The notes: generated by a model from the letters alone, not told the origin. Counted from the stretch's first letter, positions 24,528-36,289 are shown. The stretch is DNA of 64,000 nt from Diphasiastrum complanatum (GCA_029204225.1 CM055098.1:12521315-12585314); one strand, 5' to 3'. Numbers and translations are program-made.

Positions 24528-25321
24528 ATGGAATCTGCTGGAGCATACCTTCTAGAAGCTAGTGAGAGATTGAATTCTACAAATTATGCTATTTGGAAGG
24601 TTAGGATGGAGTCACTTTTGGTGCTCCAAGACCTTTATGAGTTTCTGATTGAGGATGAAAATGAACCTCTAGGTGCACATGAATTAGTGAGATACAAAAA
24701 GAGATCTAGGCTAGCACTTCATTGTGTGAAAATGAATGTGAGCAATGATCTTTTGAGGGAAGTATTATCATGTATAAGTGCTAAAGAGGCTTGGGAGTCT
24801 TTAAAATCAATATATGAATCTAGTAATACTTCGAGGGTTCTCATGCTTAGAAATCAGATTTTGCAAAGCATGAAAAGAAGTGAGGAGAGTGCACAGGATT
24901 ATGTACTCAGAATCAAGTCTCTAAATAGGGAGTTGGCTTGTATTGGAGAGAAGATTCATGATGGAGAGCTTGTACAATTGTTCTTAATAGTCTAGGAGAT
25001 GACTTTGCAAATTTGGTCCAAAGTTTTGCCATCCGAGACACTTTGCGAGCTATAGAAAAACTTCACAGTGTATTAATGGTTGAAGAGTGTAGGATGCTCC
25101 ATGCAAAATCTAGGATGAGTCCTTGCCTTTGCAGGATGGTGATGAGAAAGCCAATTTCTCATTCAAGGTCAAAAAGAAGACCGATGGAAAGAAGAAGCAT
25201 CCAAAGGAGGCCAAAGAAGAGCCTATGATGCATCAAGCTCAAAGGACAAGTCAAAGCAGAAATGCTTCTTTTGTGGAAAGAAAGGGCATAACGCATCTGA
25301 ATGCTACAAGAAGCTAAGAGC
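24528..25321 (+). pseudogene. Copia gag (UBN2-type) with zinc knuckle, frameshifted
   Basis: Capsid-type protein of a Copia element. From the ATG at 24528 the frame reads MESAGAYLLEASERLNS, then NYAIWKVRMESLL, and runs to about codon 155. This is the plant Copia gag start also seen at 41120 (-) and 37524 (+). A frameshift near 24985 moves the rest to another frame (NSLGDDFANLVQSFAIRDTL). A CCHC zinc knuckle follows at 25263-25304: C-x2-C-x4-H-x4-C in CFFCGKKGHNASEC. One or two indels separate gag from a functional state. Confidence 0.88.
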
Positions 25322-25439
25322 ACAAGTGGAGGAGGACAAACAGTGAAAGCTTTCAAAGGAGGAGGAGGAGGATGAAGTAGATGTATTCTTGATGGCATCT
25401 ACATCCTCACCAACAAGCAATAGCAATTCAAGAGACAAT

Positions 25440-25744
25440 TGGTGGATCGACAGTGGGGCTAGCTCCCACATGTTGTGAAAAGGACTTTTTCTCAACCTTA
25501 CACTCATTCAATGATGCTAAAAAGTTTGTCTTTATTGAAAATGATGAAGAGTGTAGGATAGATGGTGTTGGCACCATCTCTTTGTGTCTAGAATCCTCAA
25601 AATGCATGGATCTAGAAAATGTCCTTTATGTACCATCAATTACCAAGAATATGCTCAGTGTTGGTCTACTCTTAGAAAGTGGTTTGGATGTCCACTTTAA
25701 GCATGGTGTTTGTTTCATCTTGAAGAATGATGTTTGCATTGTTT
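25440..25744 (+). pseudogene. Copia aspartic protease and pre-integrase segment
   Basis: NWWIDSGASSHM at about 25440-25475 holds the D-S-G catalytic triplet of the retroviral-type protease. It is followed, after a small frame change, by DGVGTISLCLESS and LENVLYVPSITKNMLSV, the typical spacer before Copia integrase. The next ORF continues with KLEASVAFERMSLVKEEI, after which resemblance to pol stops. Confidence 0.82.
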
Positions 25745-26758
25745 AAGTTGGAGGCTAGTGTTGCTTTTGAAAGAATGAGCTTGGTAAAGGAGGAGATCAC
25801 TCAAGAGGAGATCTTGGAGAATTGTGATCTTGCTTGCATTGAGGAGGAGCATAAAAAGGAGGAAGATCTTGAGGATCAGCCTCAAATCATGAGAGTTCCA
25901 AGGGAGTCCTCAATGACAATGGCCGAGTCATCAAATTGCATGCAAATTGTCCATTCAAGTGTGCATCTTGCAAGGATGGTGAGCATTGGAGAGTATACTA
26001 TCTTTGAATACTTTTTGGATAATATCAGTAGACATGGAGTGACTTGTTGCTTATCTTTAAGATCTATGATGTTTAGTACTTTGTATGACAAGACATTGAA
26101 AATTGATGCATTCAAATCTCCATTTGTTGTTGATAAAGCAATTTCATTGGATAACTATTTTTGTAATAGTTTGAATAGTGTCATAAAAGATGAAACATCA
26201 TTTGTATTGGAGATATTTGGGTCCACATGCTTTGAGCATGATCATTCCAATGTAAGGACCAAAGATTATCCTATTTCAATGATAGGAATAATGGTAGTGT
26301 TTTGCTCTTCAAGCAAAGATTGTAGAATCTACTTGTTTTCCATCAAAGAAGTTGTCAATGATGGAAATGTGATCTTTCAAGAGTGGAAGATTTGTAATCT
26401 TGAAGAACAACCTTTGGATCAACACCTTATTCAATTCATTAATGGTTTGGAGTCAAGTCAAGTGGAGGAGCAAGCTCAAGACCCGAGGGCTCCAAGAAGA
26501 ACCATGAGTATCAAGATGGAGCCATCAAGGCTCAATCATATGGACCAAGCAAGGCAAGTTGTCTTTGGAAATATTATGTATGCACTTAATAGTTTAATTG
26601 ATGTATCTTCAAGTGCACAAAATGCTTGGAATCCATGGCTTGGCATGATGTTTAGTTTTGAAGTGTGCTACATGTATATAGACACATTTATGGAACATCT
26701 TGTAAGGATTTTTTATACACTTATAAAGTATTCATTCATCAAGCAAAGAGAGTTGTAG
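25727..26758 (+). CDS. 343-codon ORF of unknown origin in place of integrase/RT
   Basis: I do not recognise this protein. Its first 25-30 codons (to about 25815) match the pre-integrase spacer of Copia pol. The remaining roughly 315 codons show no integrase zinc finger (HHCC), no DDE core, no YVDD and no RNase H. The middle is rich in S, F, C and I. A stretch near residue 250 (LESSQVEEQAQDPRAPRR) resembles the low-complexity linker found between integrase and RT. The frame stays open for 1032 bp to just before the polypurine tract, while gag next to it is frameshifted. It could be a transduced host exon, a heavily rearranged pol remnant or a chance frame; the length argues against chance in AT-rich DNA. 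Whether it is translated is unknown. Confidence 0.5.
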   Translation: MMFALFKLEASVAFERMSLVKEEITQEEILENCDLACIEEEHKKEEDLEDQPQIMRVPRESSMTMAESSNCMQIVHSSVHLARMVSIGEYTIFEYFLDNISRHGVTCCLSLRSMMFSTLYDKTLKIDAFKSPFVVDKAISLDNYFCNSLNSVIKDETSFVLEIFGSTCFEHDHSNVRTKDYPISMIGIMVVFCSSSKDCRIYLFSIKEVVNDGNVIFQEWKICNLEEQPLDQHLIQFINGLESSQVEEQAQDPRAPRRTMSIKMEPSRLNHMDQARQVVFGNIMYALNSLIDVSSSAQNAWNPWLGMMFSFEVCYMYIDTFMEHLVRIFYTLIKYSFIKQREL

Positions 26759-26785
26759 ATAGATCAAGCTAAATTTGAGGAGGAG

Positions 26786-27483
26786 TGTGAAGAATTGCCA
26801 AAAATTGGCAAATCTAGCTTGATCAAAAACCATGTAGAATAGTGTAAATTGTGTACACAACTAGGTCCCGCACATGTGAGGCCATGGAGCCATGTGGAAA
26901 ACCTACCCTACTATATGTTAGATCAAGTCTAAAGGGTTGGTCATGTCATTTTGGTAGTGATTCCTAGATTTAGGACCTACCTAAGTTTAGGGTGAAAAAT
27001 TGACCAACTAGTCACCTACTAGGCATGACTCTAGAAATTAGGCTAGGGTTTCAAATCAAGGCAAGAGAGCCAAGTTAACTTTCTTATTACATGCTGGAAA
27101 TTCACCTAACTTCACAAATGAAGTCACTTTTGCTATGTATTCCAAGCTCCCATAGTGAGAAGATGGAATATTTTTGGAGCTTATTGGCAATCTCAGGCTA
27201 CTCCACTATGTACATTGAGTTTTTTTTATCCAAATGCAACCAAATCAATTTCTACTTGTTTCTCAGCTTGAAGGCCATACTACAGCCTGTAGTACACACG
27301 TGTGGGCTCGGATTTCAATGTTGATCAATGCTTTTGATTGTTAATGCTTGTTGTTTGTGAAATTGCCAATCTAGATCAACTTTTTGATGACTAGTTTTTT
27401 GATAGATTGTTAAGCAAGCATCCAATAACTCTTGTGGATCTTTTGTAGATCCATTTATGGTCCTAGAGTATAGTACTTTCACA
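26786..27483 (+). repeat. 3' LTR (Copia-type, TSD CTTAC)
   Basis: Starts TGTGAAGAATTGCC after the purine tract and ends TTTCACA. Differs from the 5' copy by scattered substitutions and small indels (698 against 702 bp). Confidence 0.92.
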
Positions 27484-27820
27484 CTTACTTGAAGCCAACA
27501 CAATGAAGCTCTAAAATTATGTATATACCTATTGTGGTAAGATCATATTCAAGGTGAATATTTTGTTCTTGTGAGAAAAAACACCTATCATAATCAAGTA
27601 TCCCAATCATTCCTGAGACTCAATAATATTATTGTCTTAATCAAAAGGTATACATCAATGTTGTTTCAACTAAAATTTAAATGAATTAATACTTGAGATA
27701 TATTATGCTTAGCATCTATACATCCTTTTTACACGGGATCTATCATTCAAATATAACCTTTGATATAACATGTGGTTGTGGGATACCAACTACTTCCATC
27801 ACTCATTTTACATAGAATGT

Positions 27821-28886
27821 TGTTGGATTTATTCTCCTTCTCTTCCTAAATCCCATAGTTAATCGCATATTTACTTGCATTGTTGCACAATATGTAGAAA
27901 TACATGTAATTCAAAGAGAAGTATCTACGCGACAGTCAAACTGTCGAAGGTAGTCAAACTATCAAGCTATCGACTATCGATGGGTACTCAAATGTCCGAT
28001 TCAAACAACTATTGAATTGAACATTCGAATCCTTGTCACCTGACTTTGACTTAAACGACAAGCTGTCAAATTTGATTGCTGACGTGGTACCATTCAAAAT
28101 AAAGCTATTTACCTATTCTAGTTATTCTTGATACTGTGCAACTGCTTTGAAAATGACACCAACTATGGTCACCACCTGTTCGAATAATGACAACCATGAT
28201 TGTTGCCTACCTAGACAGTGACACCCATGACTGCCACCAATATCCACATCGGACATCATAAGCTCAACTTCTTTTATGCTTTGTATATATCTGCACACAT
28301 CTATAGTGATTAAAGAAAGAGAGAGATCGATTATACTAATCTTTTAGATCAGATAACCAAGCTATCAAGCATTATAAATCGATCATCAGACATAGTACAT
28401 GTTTTCACATCGATTAGATTTAGACAAAGAATCCGAATAATCTACCGAATGACCTTCGAATTGTCATAGCCATTACAGAAGCATATTTTCGAACATGCAA
28501 TTGCTATCGTAATTATCTTGTACTCTCCACATAACGTGAATTTTGTTTTTTAATTTTTGAATCAATTAAGTGTCCTATTGTGTTTAGGATAATGTCAACA
28601 TTGTGTATTCTATACTTTCTTTATTGTTCTGTCTGATACTCTCTTATAGTTTTGTCTGCTCTATCTGACTTTATCTTCGCAACTACATAGTCTTAAGACT
28701 TTGTGTTTCCCTACGTAGTCAATCCCATCGATTCTAACGACTTCGAAGTTAGAATCAAGTAGAATCAGCTGAGTCATTCGACTCATCATTCTGATCTAAA
28801 TTCGATAGGCGTAATGCATGCACCGAGGAGATTGTCGAAAGAGATCTCGATAACTTGAGCATCACACACACCCCCATCTCCCAACA
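27821..28886 (+). mobile_element. solo LTR with TSD AATGT
   Basis: A 1066-bp sequence starts TGTTGGATTTATT, ends CTCCCAACA (TGTTGG/CCAACA inverted ends) and is flanked by AATGT (27816-27820 and 28887-28891). An inverted, partial relative lies at 62360-62855. Its right duplication overlaps that of the next solo LTR, so it went in after that one. Confidence 0.85.
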
Positions 28887-28893
28887 AATGTAT

Positions 28894-30204
28894 TGTGAGA
28901 AATTGGCAAAAATCTAGCTTGGTATTTTTTATGATAGAAGTTTGTAAGTGAATCTCACATGTGTGGAGGATGTTCCCACGTGTGGAGAATTTTAAAGTAA
29001 ATCAAAATGATTGATATAGGGGTCTCATAGAATTTCATAGTCAAGCATTTAGGTGTAGGATGTTGATAGGGTCAATTTTGATCCATCTAAGTGAAAAAAA
29101 TTTCATCAATCTTGAGCTAGAAGTTGTCAAGGCCCATTTTCCTAGCTATCTTGTTCAATTTTGGATCAAAAGAGATCAAAAGGACATTGATTGGGTCTGA
29201 CCTGGTACTGTACGGAATCAGGTGCTCAGACACGTGTGAGGAACATCCAATTTCAGTTTGGGAGTTCTCTTTCATGTTTGATCCAAAAATCTTGCTAGAT
29301 AGCTTGTTTTGAAGCTATTTTTGTCTAGTTTCTGATACAATCAGCTTCATTCCATTTGGTTGGGCCAATCAAAAGTTATAAGCTTTTGAAGAGGGTTAGG
29401 TAATCTAGCTTGGCATTTTTTATGATAGAAGTTTGTAAGTGAATCTCACATGTGTGGAGGATGTTCCCACGTGTGGAGAATTTTAAAGTAAATCAAAATG
29501 ATTGATATAGGGGTCTCATAGAATTTCATAGTCAAGCATTTAGGTGTAGGATGTTGATAGGGTCAAATTTGGCATAGATGGCAAATTATCCATTTCCACT
29601 TGTAATGCCACTATTGAGCCAAAATAGAGCCAAACTTATGCCAATTAGAGTGTAGACAAGTGTCATGCTTTTGTTTGATGAAGCTTAAGAGGCCCAATAG
29701 GATTTAGAGGTGGAACCTTGTGAGGTCCAATAGAAAATTGAGGTGTGCTTGAAAATAGTCCAATAGAATTTAGAGGTGCATGGATCAATGGTCCAATAGG
29801 ATTAAGAGGTGGCAAAGTGTGATCCAATCATAGTTAAGCATAGTGGTAGCTCATGAATCTATTAGTATCATTGTACTCCTCCTTTTGGATCTAATTGATT
29901 TTGAGATTGAGTGTATTTTGAGTGTCATTGAGTTTCTAGCTTTCTCTCTCTACCCGAGAGCTCGTGATGGTTTTTCTCTCTCTACCCGAGGAGAGCAGCT
30001 TGTTTTTACTTAGAATACTTTTGGAACACTTCCCACATGTGTGAGTGAGAGTTGGAAGTGATTGAATGCATGTAGTAGTGTGTTTTTGCCATAGGATTCA
30101 AGATTGATCTTGAATCTCAATCTAGTCTTGATCTTGGTGCATCTACACACCTTAGGAGATCACAGGTACATGTAGTGGACAGTCCACAAGTGTGAAATTC
30201 AACA
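28894..30204 (+). mobile_element. solo LTR with TSD TGTAT and an internal duplication
   Basis: Starts TGTGAGAAATTGGC, ends GTGAAATTCAACA and is flanked by TGTAT (28889-28893 and 30205-30209). 29490-30204 aligns with the solo LTR at 17648-18384. The segment at 28905-29070 recurs at 29403-29575, so this copy is 1311 bp rather than about 740 bp. Confidence 0.82.
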
Positions 30205-30229
30205 TGTATCATGCAAGTCTATTCCGTCT

Positions 30230-30620
30230 ATATAGCCACTTCAATAATTGTTTCGGTATTAAACTAAGGCATCAATATCTTCCTTAGATTCTCCTTGCCA
30301 AAAATCAAATACATGAGAGTAATACCATCAATCAGACGTTTTTTTGGCCCTCTAGAGATACACATTGGATGTAGAGGTAATATCAACTTCTTGAGCTAAC
30401 TTATGAAGATAAAATTTTGAGAAGAACCAATATCAAACACTGAACAAAACATGTTTGTATCTTGTACTTGTGCCCATGCATTTATCTAATCATGAACATG
30501 CATGTCCTCAAGATCGATTTCTACAACAATCTTTCTTTTGATGACTTGTGCTCCCTTAATTTTCTTACTAGGGCACTTGGAGCAGATGTGAAAAATTAGA
30601 TATTATTATGACTCAGATAG
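30230..30620 (-). pseudogene. probable Gypsy-type gag-protease remnant
   Basis: On the - strand, broken frames read CSKCPSKKIKG, then about 60 codons later FDIGSSQNFI followed by LKKL. The second resembles the DTGSTHNFI protease block of plant Gypsy elements, and the first a worn zinc knuckle. The rest is too decayed to place. The sequence continues left of the two solo LTRs (27484-27820) as the host DNA they entered. Confidence 0.4.
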
Positions 30621-30899
30621 ATCTTGGATCTTTGGCTTAATTGAGTGCAAAAGTTACAACATCAACAATGTAGAAAATCTTATTTCTTGCATACTAGTTT
30701 AGGTAAAATCATCATAAACCATTATGTCATTGAATGTTAAGATCCAATTTCCTATTGCTCAGATACATACTATAGCAGCCATGAAATAGCCTTCGCACGT
30801 GTGGAATCATGCTATACAAGTTTAGATACATTCTACACTTTAGATAGAAGTGTGAGAAATTGGCAAAATCTAGCTTGATAAGTTTGCAATATCATGTAC

Positions 30900-31325
30900 A
30901 TACAACTACACATATGGGCGTTTTGTCACGCGACGCTGCCACGCGAACCTGATACTTAATCAAAATTTTAGCATTTTTCTTTGCGTGGCTCTGCCACACG
31001 TGGTACATCCATGCCAAAAATTCTCCGGGGACCCTGCCGGTCAAATCCAGGCTAGAGGTGGGTCCGACATTGATTTTTTTTTCTCGTGGCAGTGCCACGC
31101 AAATATTTTTAAACCGAAATTCAAAAAAATGAACGCCAACATTGCGCGGCATGGTAAAGCCATGCGTGGAAGTGCCACGCAAGAATGTTATCTAACTGCC
31201 TCTCATCTGACATCTGATATTCACTTATTTTGGAGATCTGCCACGCGTGGCAAATCTCCAGAGAAAATTCCAGAGAATTGTAATTTTATATTGCCACGTG
31301 TGGCAAATTCTGCCATGCGTGGCAA
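30900..31325. repeat. cluster of GCCACGCGTGGC-type palindromes
   Basis: At least eight copies of TGCCACG or its complement CGTGGCA occur in 430 bp. Several form full palindromes (CTGCCACGCGTGGCAAAT near 31230, TTGCCACGTGTGGCAA near 31291, TGCCATGCGTGGCA near 31310). The cluster is GC-rich and lies just beyond the 3' end of the CACTA transposase relic. Short repeated motifs near the ends are typical of CACTA elements, where TNPA-like proteins bind them. Confidence 0.75.
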
Positions 31326-31843
31326 AATATATTTGTTGTAATTTTTTTTTAACTATTTAAACAATATTTTGATAAACAAACAACCCTATGATTAATTCAA
31401 ATATAAATGAAATTTTTTTGAGGCTTTAAAAAAGTGTGGACTAATAATAAAATGATTATTATGTGATCATGATTGTGAATTAAAAATCAAATGATCATTG
31501 TATCAAATTATTGTGCTCTGACGAAATCAATATTGTGCTTCGACCAGAGTGAAGATATGAAGATATTGCTTTAATAGATTTTAAATATAGTAAGGATGTT
31601 TCAAAAGAAAAATGTTTTTGAAGCGACTATGAATAATCAACATATGCTCACAAATTGTTTTATTTGGTCAATCAATTTTTGCTAGATCTTTAATAAGATA
31701 TAGATTGCATTGAAAGCATTTGATTTAAAATGAATTAGAAGTGATTGGTAGATTGAAATCAAGATAAACTTGAAAAATACAAGAATGTATTATAAAGATG
31801 CAATAATTATGTAAATTATCGTTTAATCACAAAAATGATTGTG

Positions 31844-31879
31844 ATATATATATATATATATATATACATATATATATAA
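31844..31879. repeat. (TA)n microsatellite
   Basis: About 17 TA units with one interruption (ATAC). Confidence 0.95.
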
Positions 31880-34800
31880 TTTATTCATCATCACAAGATT
31901 CAAATTCATCAGCCAATACATCTTGTAACTCATCTCCGCTTAGATGATTTTCATCATCACTATAGTAATCGGACCCTCTCTCAATATTGTCGTTTGTGTC
32001 AAAATCATTCGATTCATTTATAGTATTTTCTATAATATTTAGAGAACTTGGAGATATTCTATATCCACATCAACCATGTTTGTGTTGTCAATATTCAAGT
32101 CCTCCATTTCATTCTCAATGTATGCATTTTCAAATACATGTCTAGCGCATGGCTTATCTTGAACAACATACCACCACTTGTTGTTTAGTCGATCCGGTTG
32201 AAAAAATACCTGCACATTTAACAATGTTAAGCTAAAAAATTTGTTCCAACATGGAACTAAGGTCCACATGAATGGTTAATTGTAATGAAATAGTGTATGT
32301 TACTGATTATGATTGAGAAAAAATGAATGTCATGTGACACACCTGTTCACAATGACGAGGCAACACCAATGTGTCTGAATAATCCATGCTTAATGTCTTG
32401 GTTGAATCGATAACAAAAAATCCACTACGATCTTTTTTCACGGTTGCATTTGACCCTTGATAATTGATTTTGAACCATTTCACATCAAACAAAAAGTATT
32501 TTCTATTTGCACCAAAATACACTTCATATATATCTTGAATAGTTCCTACATACTCAAGCTCTCCAGAGATTGGACTTTGGTCTCGTGCACTACTCTGACT
32601 TTCTTGATTTAAAGATTCCATAACACCACAATCATAAGTTCATCATTCGTATCAACTCGTTCAACGCGATGATGATGACCATATGCCCACATTGCACTAT
32701 ACTTTCGATACTGCCACATATTAATTGTAATTAAGACAATAATCAATCATTATACAAGCTACATTGTATTTCATAAAAAAACAATAAACAATAAACAATA
32801 AACAAACCTTCCAATCACATCCTCTTGCAAAGTCCCATTCCATGTCAGATATGACTTGTCCATTTGATCTTGCTTGTTGGAGTGTGTCAACCATCCATTC
32901 TATGGTGCATTGGTTGGGCAATGGCTCAACATCACGTGAAGGTGCAGCATGACCCCTATGTCTATTATGTCGGTGTCTATTTCTAGCCAACGTTCTTTTT
33001 TTCTTCTCTTGTTCATATATTTCCAACCACTTATCCATCACTCCAGAATCATAGAACATGAAAGTAGAAATTTTTTCTCTAAGAAAAGGTGTCATTTTCT
33101 TAGGAGCACCCATACCTTGGGGTTTTTCACCTTTTACCTCATTGTTCTCCTCATCATTCTGTAGCCGTGGAGTAGACGAATGTATTTGAAACAAAAATTC
33201 AGTGACATAAATAAGAGATTCTTGTGCTAACCACCCCTCGACCATACTTCCCTCTGGTCTTGCCTTTTGACACACAAAATCTTTCAAAACTTTCATGAAT
33301 CTCTCCAAAAAACAACATCCACCTATAAACATTTATTGCATGATAAGAGCAATGTTCAATGGCATTAAAAAAATGATGCTAAATATATTGAAGCCACAAA
33401 AACCAAAATAATGTATTTTGTACCTTGAGTTCACAGGACCTTGAGTGCACAAGACCGACAATACCAATTTCTTGGACCAAGTGCACAAGCAGATGCACTT
33501 GTATGTCCAAGATGGAGGTTGGAAAATCTCTCTCAAGCATACATATAGCCTCCACTATATCTTCATGTTTTTTCTCCACATCTATCTCACGAATCTCCTT
33601 GTCACACATCCATCTACACCATATTTGTAGTATATGATCATCATATGACTTTATCGAATTCGTAGGTAAAATAAATATGCAATAGCATAAAACATGAGTG
33701 AAAGAAATGTAAGCACCTGACAATGGATGCTAATTTGTAAATGGTATCACGAAGTTGATCAGTTAGACAACCACGAACACACATTGGAAATATGTACTCA
33801 AGCATCTTCAACCAATCATGAGATTTAAGACCATGAAGTTTTCCTTCTGCTATGAATGATGTTTGTAGTGAATGAGCAAAACCAATTGGTGTTCTCATCT
33901 CGCAAATGACTGACCATACATACTTGTACCCTTCCTTGGTAAGAATCCAAGGGGCTCTTTGAATGATATGAGTATTTCCATATGTACGGGATTTTGGCCA
34001 GTATCTTTTTTTGTCTTTGATTCTTGTAGGTCTTGTCTTGCATTAATACTATCTTTTTTGCCCACCAAGTGTTTCCATATTGATTCACCCACATTTTTGA
34101 ATATATGCATAGGATCAAGCAAGTGATTGATCAAAAGTTTATTCCAATATGGTAGACAATGAAAGATAGATAGTCTTTTCATAACATTGATTGGCTTGGT
34201 CTCATACTCAATCCAAAGCTTGTGCCAATCTGCCATGGACATTCTCTTTGGAGGCATCCTTGTTTCCGTCTTTCCTCCAAATCCTCTTCTTTGTGTATGC
34301 CGAAACGAATGATCCTTATGCAAGTATTTTCGATGATTTTCATATACAACTTTGCTTAGATGACGTGAGTGTCGAGCATCAATATTTGGTCCACAAATGA
34401 GACACGCATGATATCCGGAAGTTGTAAAACCTCAAGAAATTAAATGCAATTCGTGCTACTTGTAGATCAAAAAATTAAACATAAATAGCAAATATAGAAA
34501 AAATAAATATATAGAAAATACAAATGATCTCATATTCTAGTCACTTGAGCAATCACCCAATCTTGGATAGTCATGCATTGTCCACATTAGAATTGCGCAC
34601 AACAAAAAGCTGTTGTCTTGTATTGGACGTGAGATGTCATACGCTTGGACACCCCCTGGCCAAGTAGACCACGTGCTTGACATCTTGCCAAAGGGATTCA
34701 CCCCATATGTTGCAAGTACAAATCTTATGTTTCTAGATTCACTTGCAAAACATGGATACTCTTTGTCAATGTATTTCCATGTAGGAGAATCTGAGGGTAC

Positions 34801-35760
34801 TCTCATAACCCCATCTGAAGAACGGTGGCTAGCATGCCAATTCATCAGTTCTGCAAGGGATTTTCAACGAAACAATCATTGCAATCATGAAATTATTGGA
34901 AAATGTCTCAACACCTTGCTTGGGATAGCGGTCCCTTGCAAATCATCTCGATATCGAGGAGTCTCACATATAGGACAATTTGTTAGTCCTTGATACTCAC
35001 CATGATACAAGATGCAATCTTTTGGACAAGCATGATGCTGTGTATAGTCCATTCCCATTGCATTCAACATCTTGTGTGCCTCGGCTCTTGTCTCTAGCAT
35101 GCTATTTCCTTTTGGGAGTAGTTTGCGCAATACCCTGTATATAACCAAATGAATTTTCATAACATGAAATACAATTACTTATTCAACCAAAACTTTTAAT
35201 TTAGACAAGTACACACTTATTTAAATAAAAAATAATTCAATCTTCTTTACCCAAATAAAGATGTAACACTTGTATCACTCCATTTATATTTTGCTTGGAG
35301 ATTCAATAGAAGCAACGCAGCGGACAAACGAGATGTCTTTGCTCTAGGGTACAATGGTGTATGTGATTCTTCTCTCAATTTCCTTTCCTCATCAGTCACA
35401 AAAGATTTGGCACCGCGTTCAGTGGGTTCTTTCATATTGTCATGATGCTCATAGACATTATTTATCAAGTTGTTCATAATTTCAACTTCATCTTGCATAG
35501 AACAATCATGTTCATCACTTGAACTTGATTATAAGGAAGACAAAGAGTTAGGTTGAGACTGATTTGTCTTGCGACATTGTTGTTCATCTACTCTCATCAT
35601 GGCTCGTAATCCCATCCGCTCACGACGAGATAGTTGATCTATATGTGGCCCATTGTATCCCAATCTTGTGGTGGATACAGAATGTATGTGATCATCACTA
35701 GAACTAGATGACACTTTATTGATAAATCTGAGAAGGTTACATTTCAAGTGTGTGACCGAC
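31880..35760 (-). pseudogene. CACTA (En/Spm) TNP2-type transposase, decayed
   Basis: Transposase relic of a CACTA DNA transposon, read right to left. N-terminal block DEERKLREESHTPLYPRAK at about 35247-35498. Then the TNP2 core: DYTQHHACPKDCILYHGEY, CPICETPRYR, PSKVLRHFP (34885-35160), NWHASHRSSDGVMRVPSDSP, ESRNIRFVLATYGVNPFGKMSS (34537-34845) and LLDPMHIFKNV (33895-34323). Next comes a DUF4218-like part (LKSHDWLKMLEYIFP, ILDIQVHLLVHLVQEI, CQKARPEGSMVEGW; 32721-33898). Last is a DUF4216-like part (VLPRHCEQV, EQVFF-type FFQPDRLNNKWWYVV; 32039-32621). The order is the family's usual one. Introns may explain some gaps, but at least one frameshift (near 34850) breaks the core. CACTA termini were not found. 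Confidence 0.85.
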
Positions 35761-35769
35761 CTAGTCTCT

Positions 35770-36285
35770 CATGGGAAAACAAATAAGACATCAAAATTGA
35801 ATAACAATATATACAAATTGGAACTTAAATCAAGATATGAAAATTGAACATTATTTTAAAAAAACACAAATACCACTATTAAGACTATTCACGTTCTCAA
35901 ATAAAAGATATCATCTTATAATTCAAATATCGAATTTCAAGAATGTATAACTAATTAGATTAAAACCATTGTATATAGTTTCAATATAGTTGAATATTTT
36001 GTGCTAAAACCTAAACACTAAGCATCATTCAAATTGAAACTTAAATATGACATCAAAATCGAACATGATATTCAAATTGAAACTTAAACAAGCCATGAAA
36101 AATGAACATTATTTCTAAAACCTAAAGATCAAACATCATATCCAATTGGAAACTTATATAAGACATCTTAATCGAACATTATATTATAATTAAAATTGAA
36201 ACGAGACATTGATAATTGAGCATTATTTGTAAAAGCTTAACATCAAACATCATATCAAATGTGAACTTAAATAAGACATCCAAAG
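35770..36285. repeat. degenerate tandem repeats, possible CACTA subterminal region
   Basis: Worn units of 50-100 bp recur, each with AAACTTAAAtAAGACATC, an ATCGAACATTAT-like block and often CATCAAACATCATAT. At least five AACTTA..GACAT units can be counted. They lie upstream of the transposase start and end at the LTR at 36290. Confidence 0.6.
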
Positions 36286-36289
36286 GAAA

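Larger units (their letters stand above)
23048..27483 (+). mobile_element. structurally complete Copia-type LTR element with TSD CTTAC; pol replaced by an unknown ORF
   Basis: LTRs at 23048-23749 (702 bp) and 26786-27483 (698 bp) are flanked by CTTAC on both sides (23043-23047 and 27484-27488). The primer site TGGTATCAGAGCCAAG starts at 23750, an intact initiator tRNA-Met match. GAGGAGGAG before the right LTR is the polypurine tract. The interior is only 3 kb: gag, a zinc knuckle, protease, a short pre-integrase piece and then a 343-codon ORF unlike pol. Integrase, RT and RNase H are absent, so the element cannot be autonomous. The intact ends suggest a comparatively recent insertion mobilised in trans. 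Confidence 0.9.
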
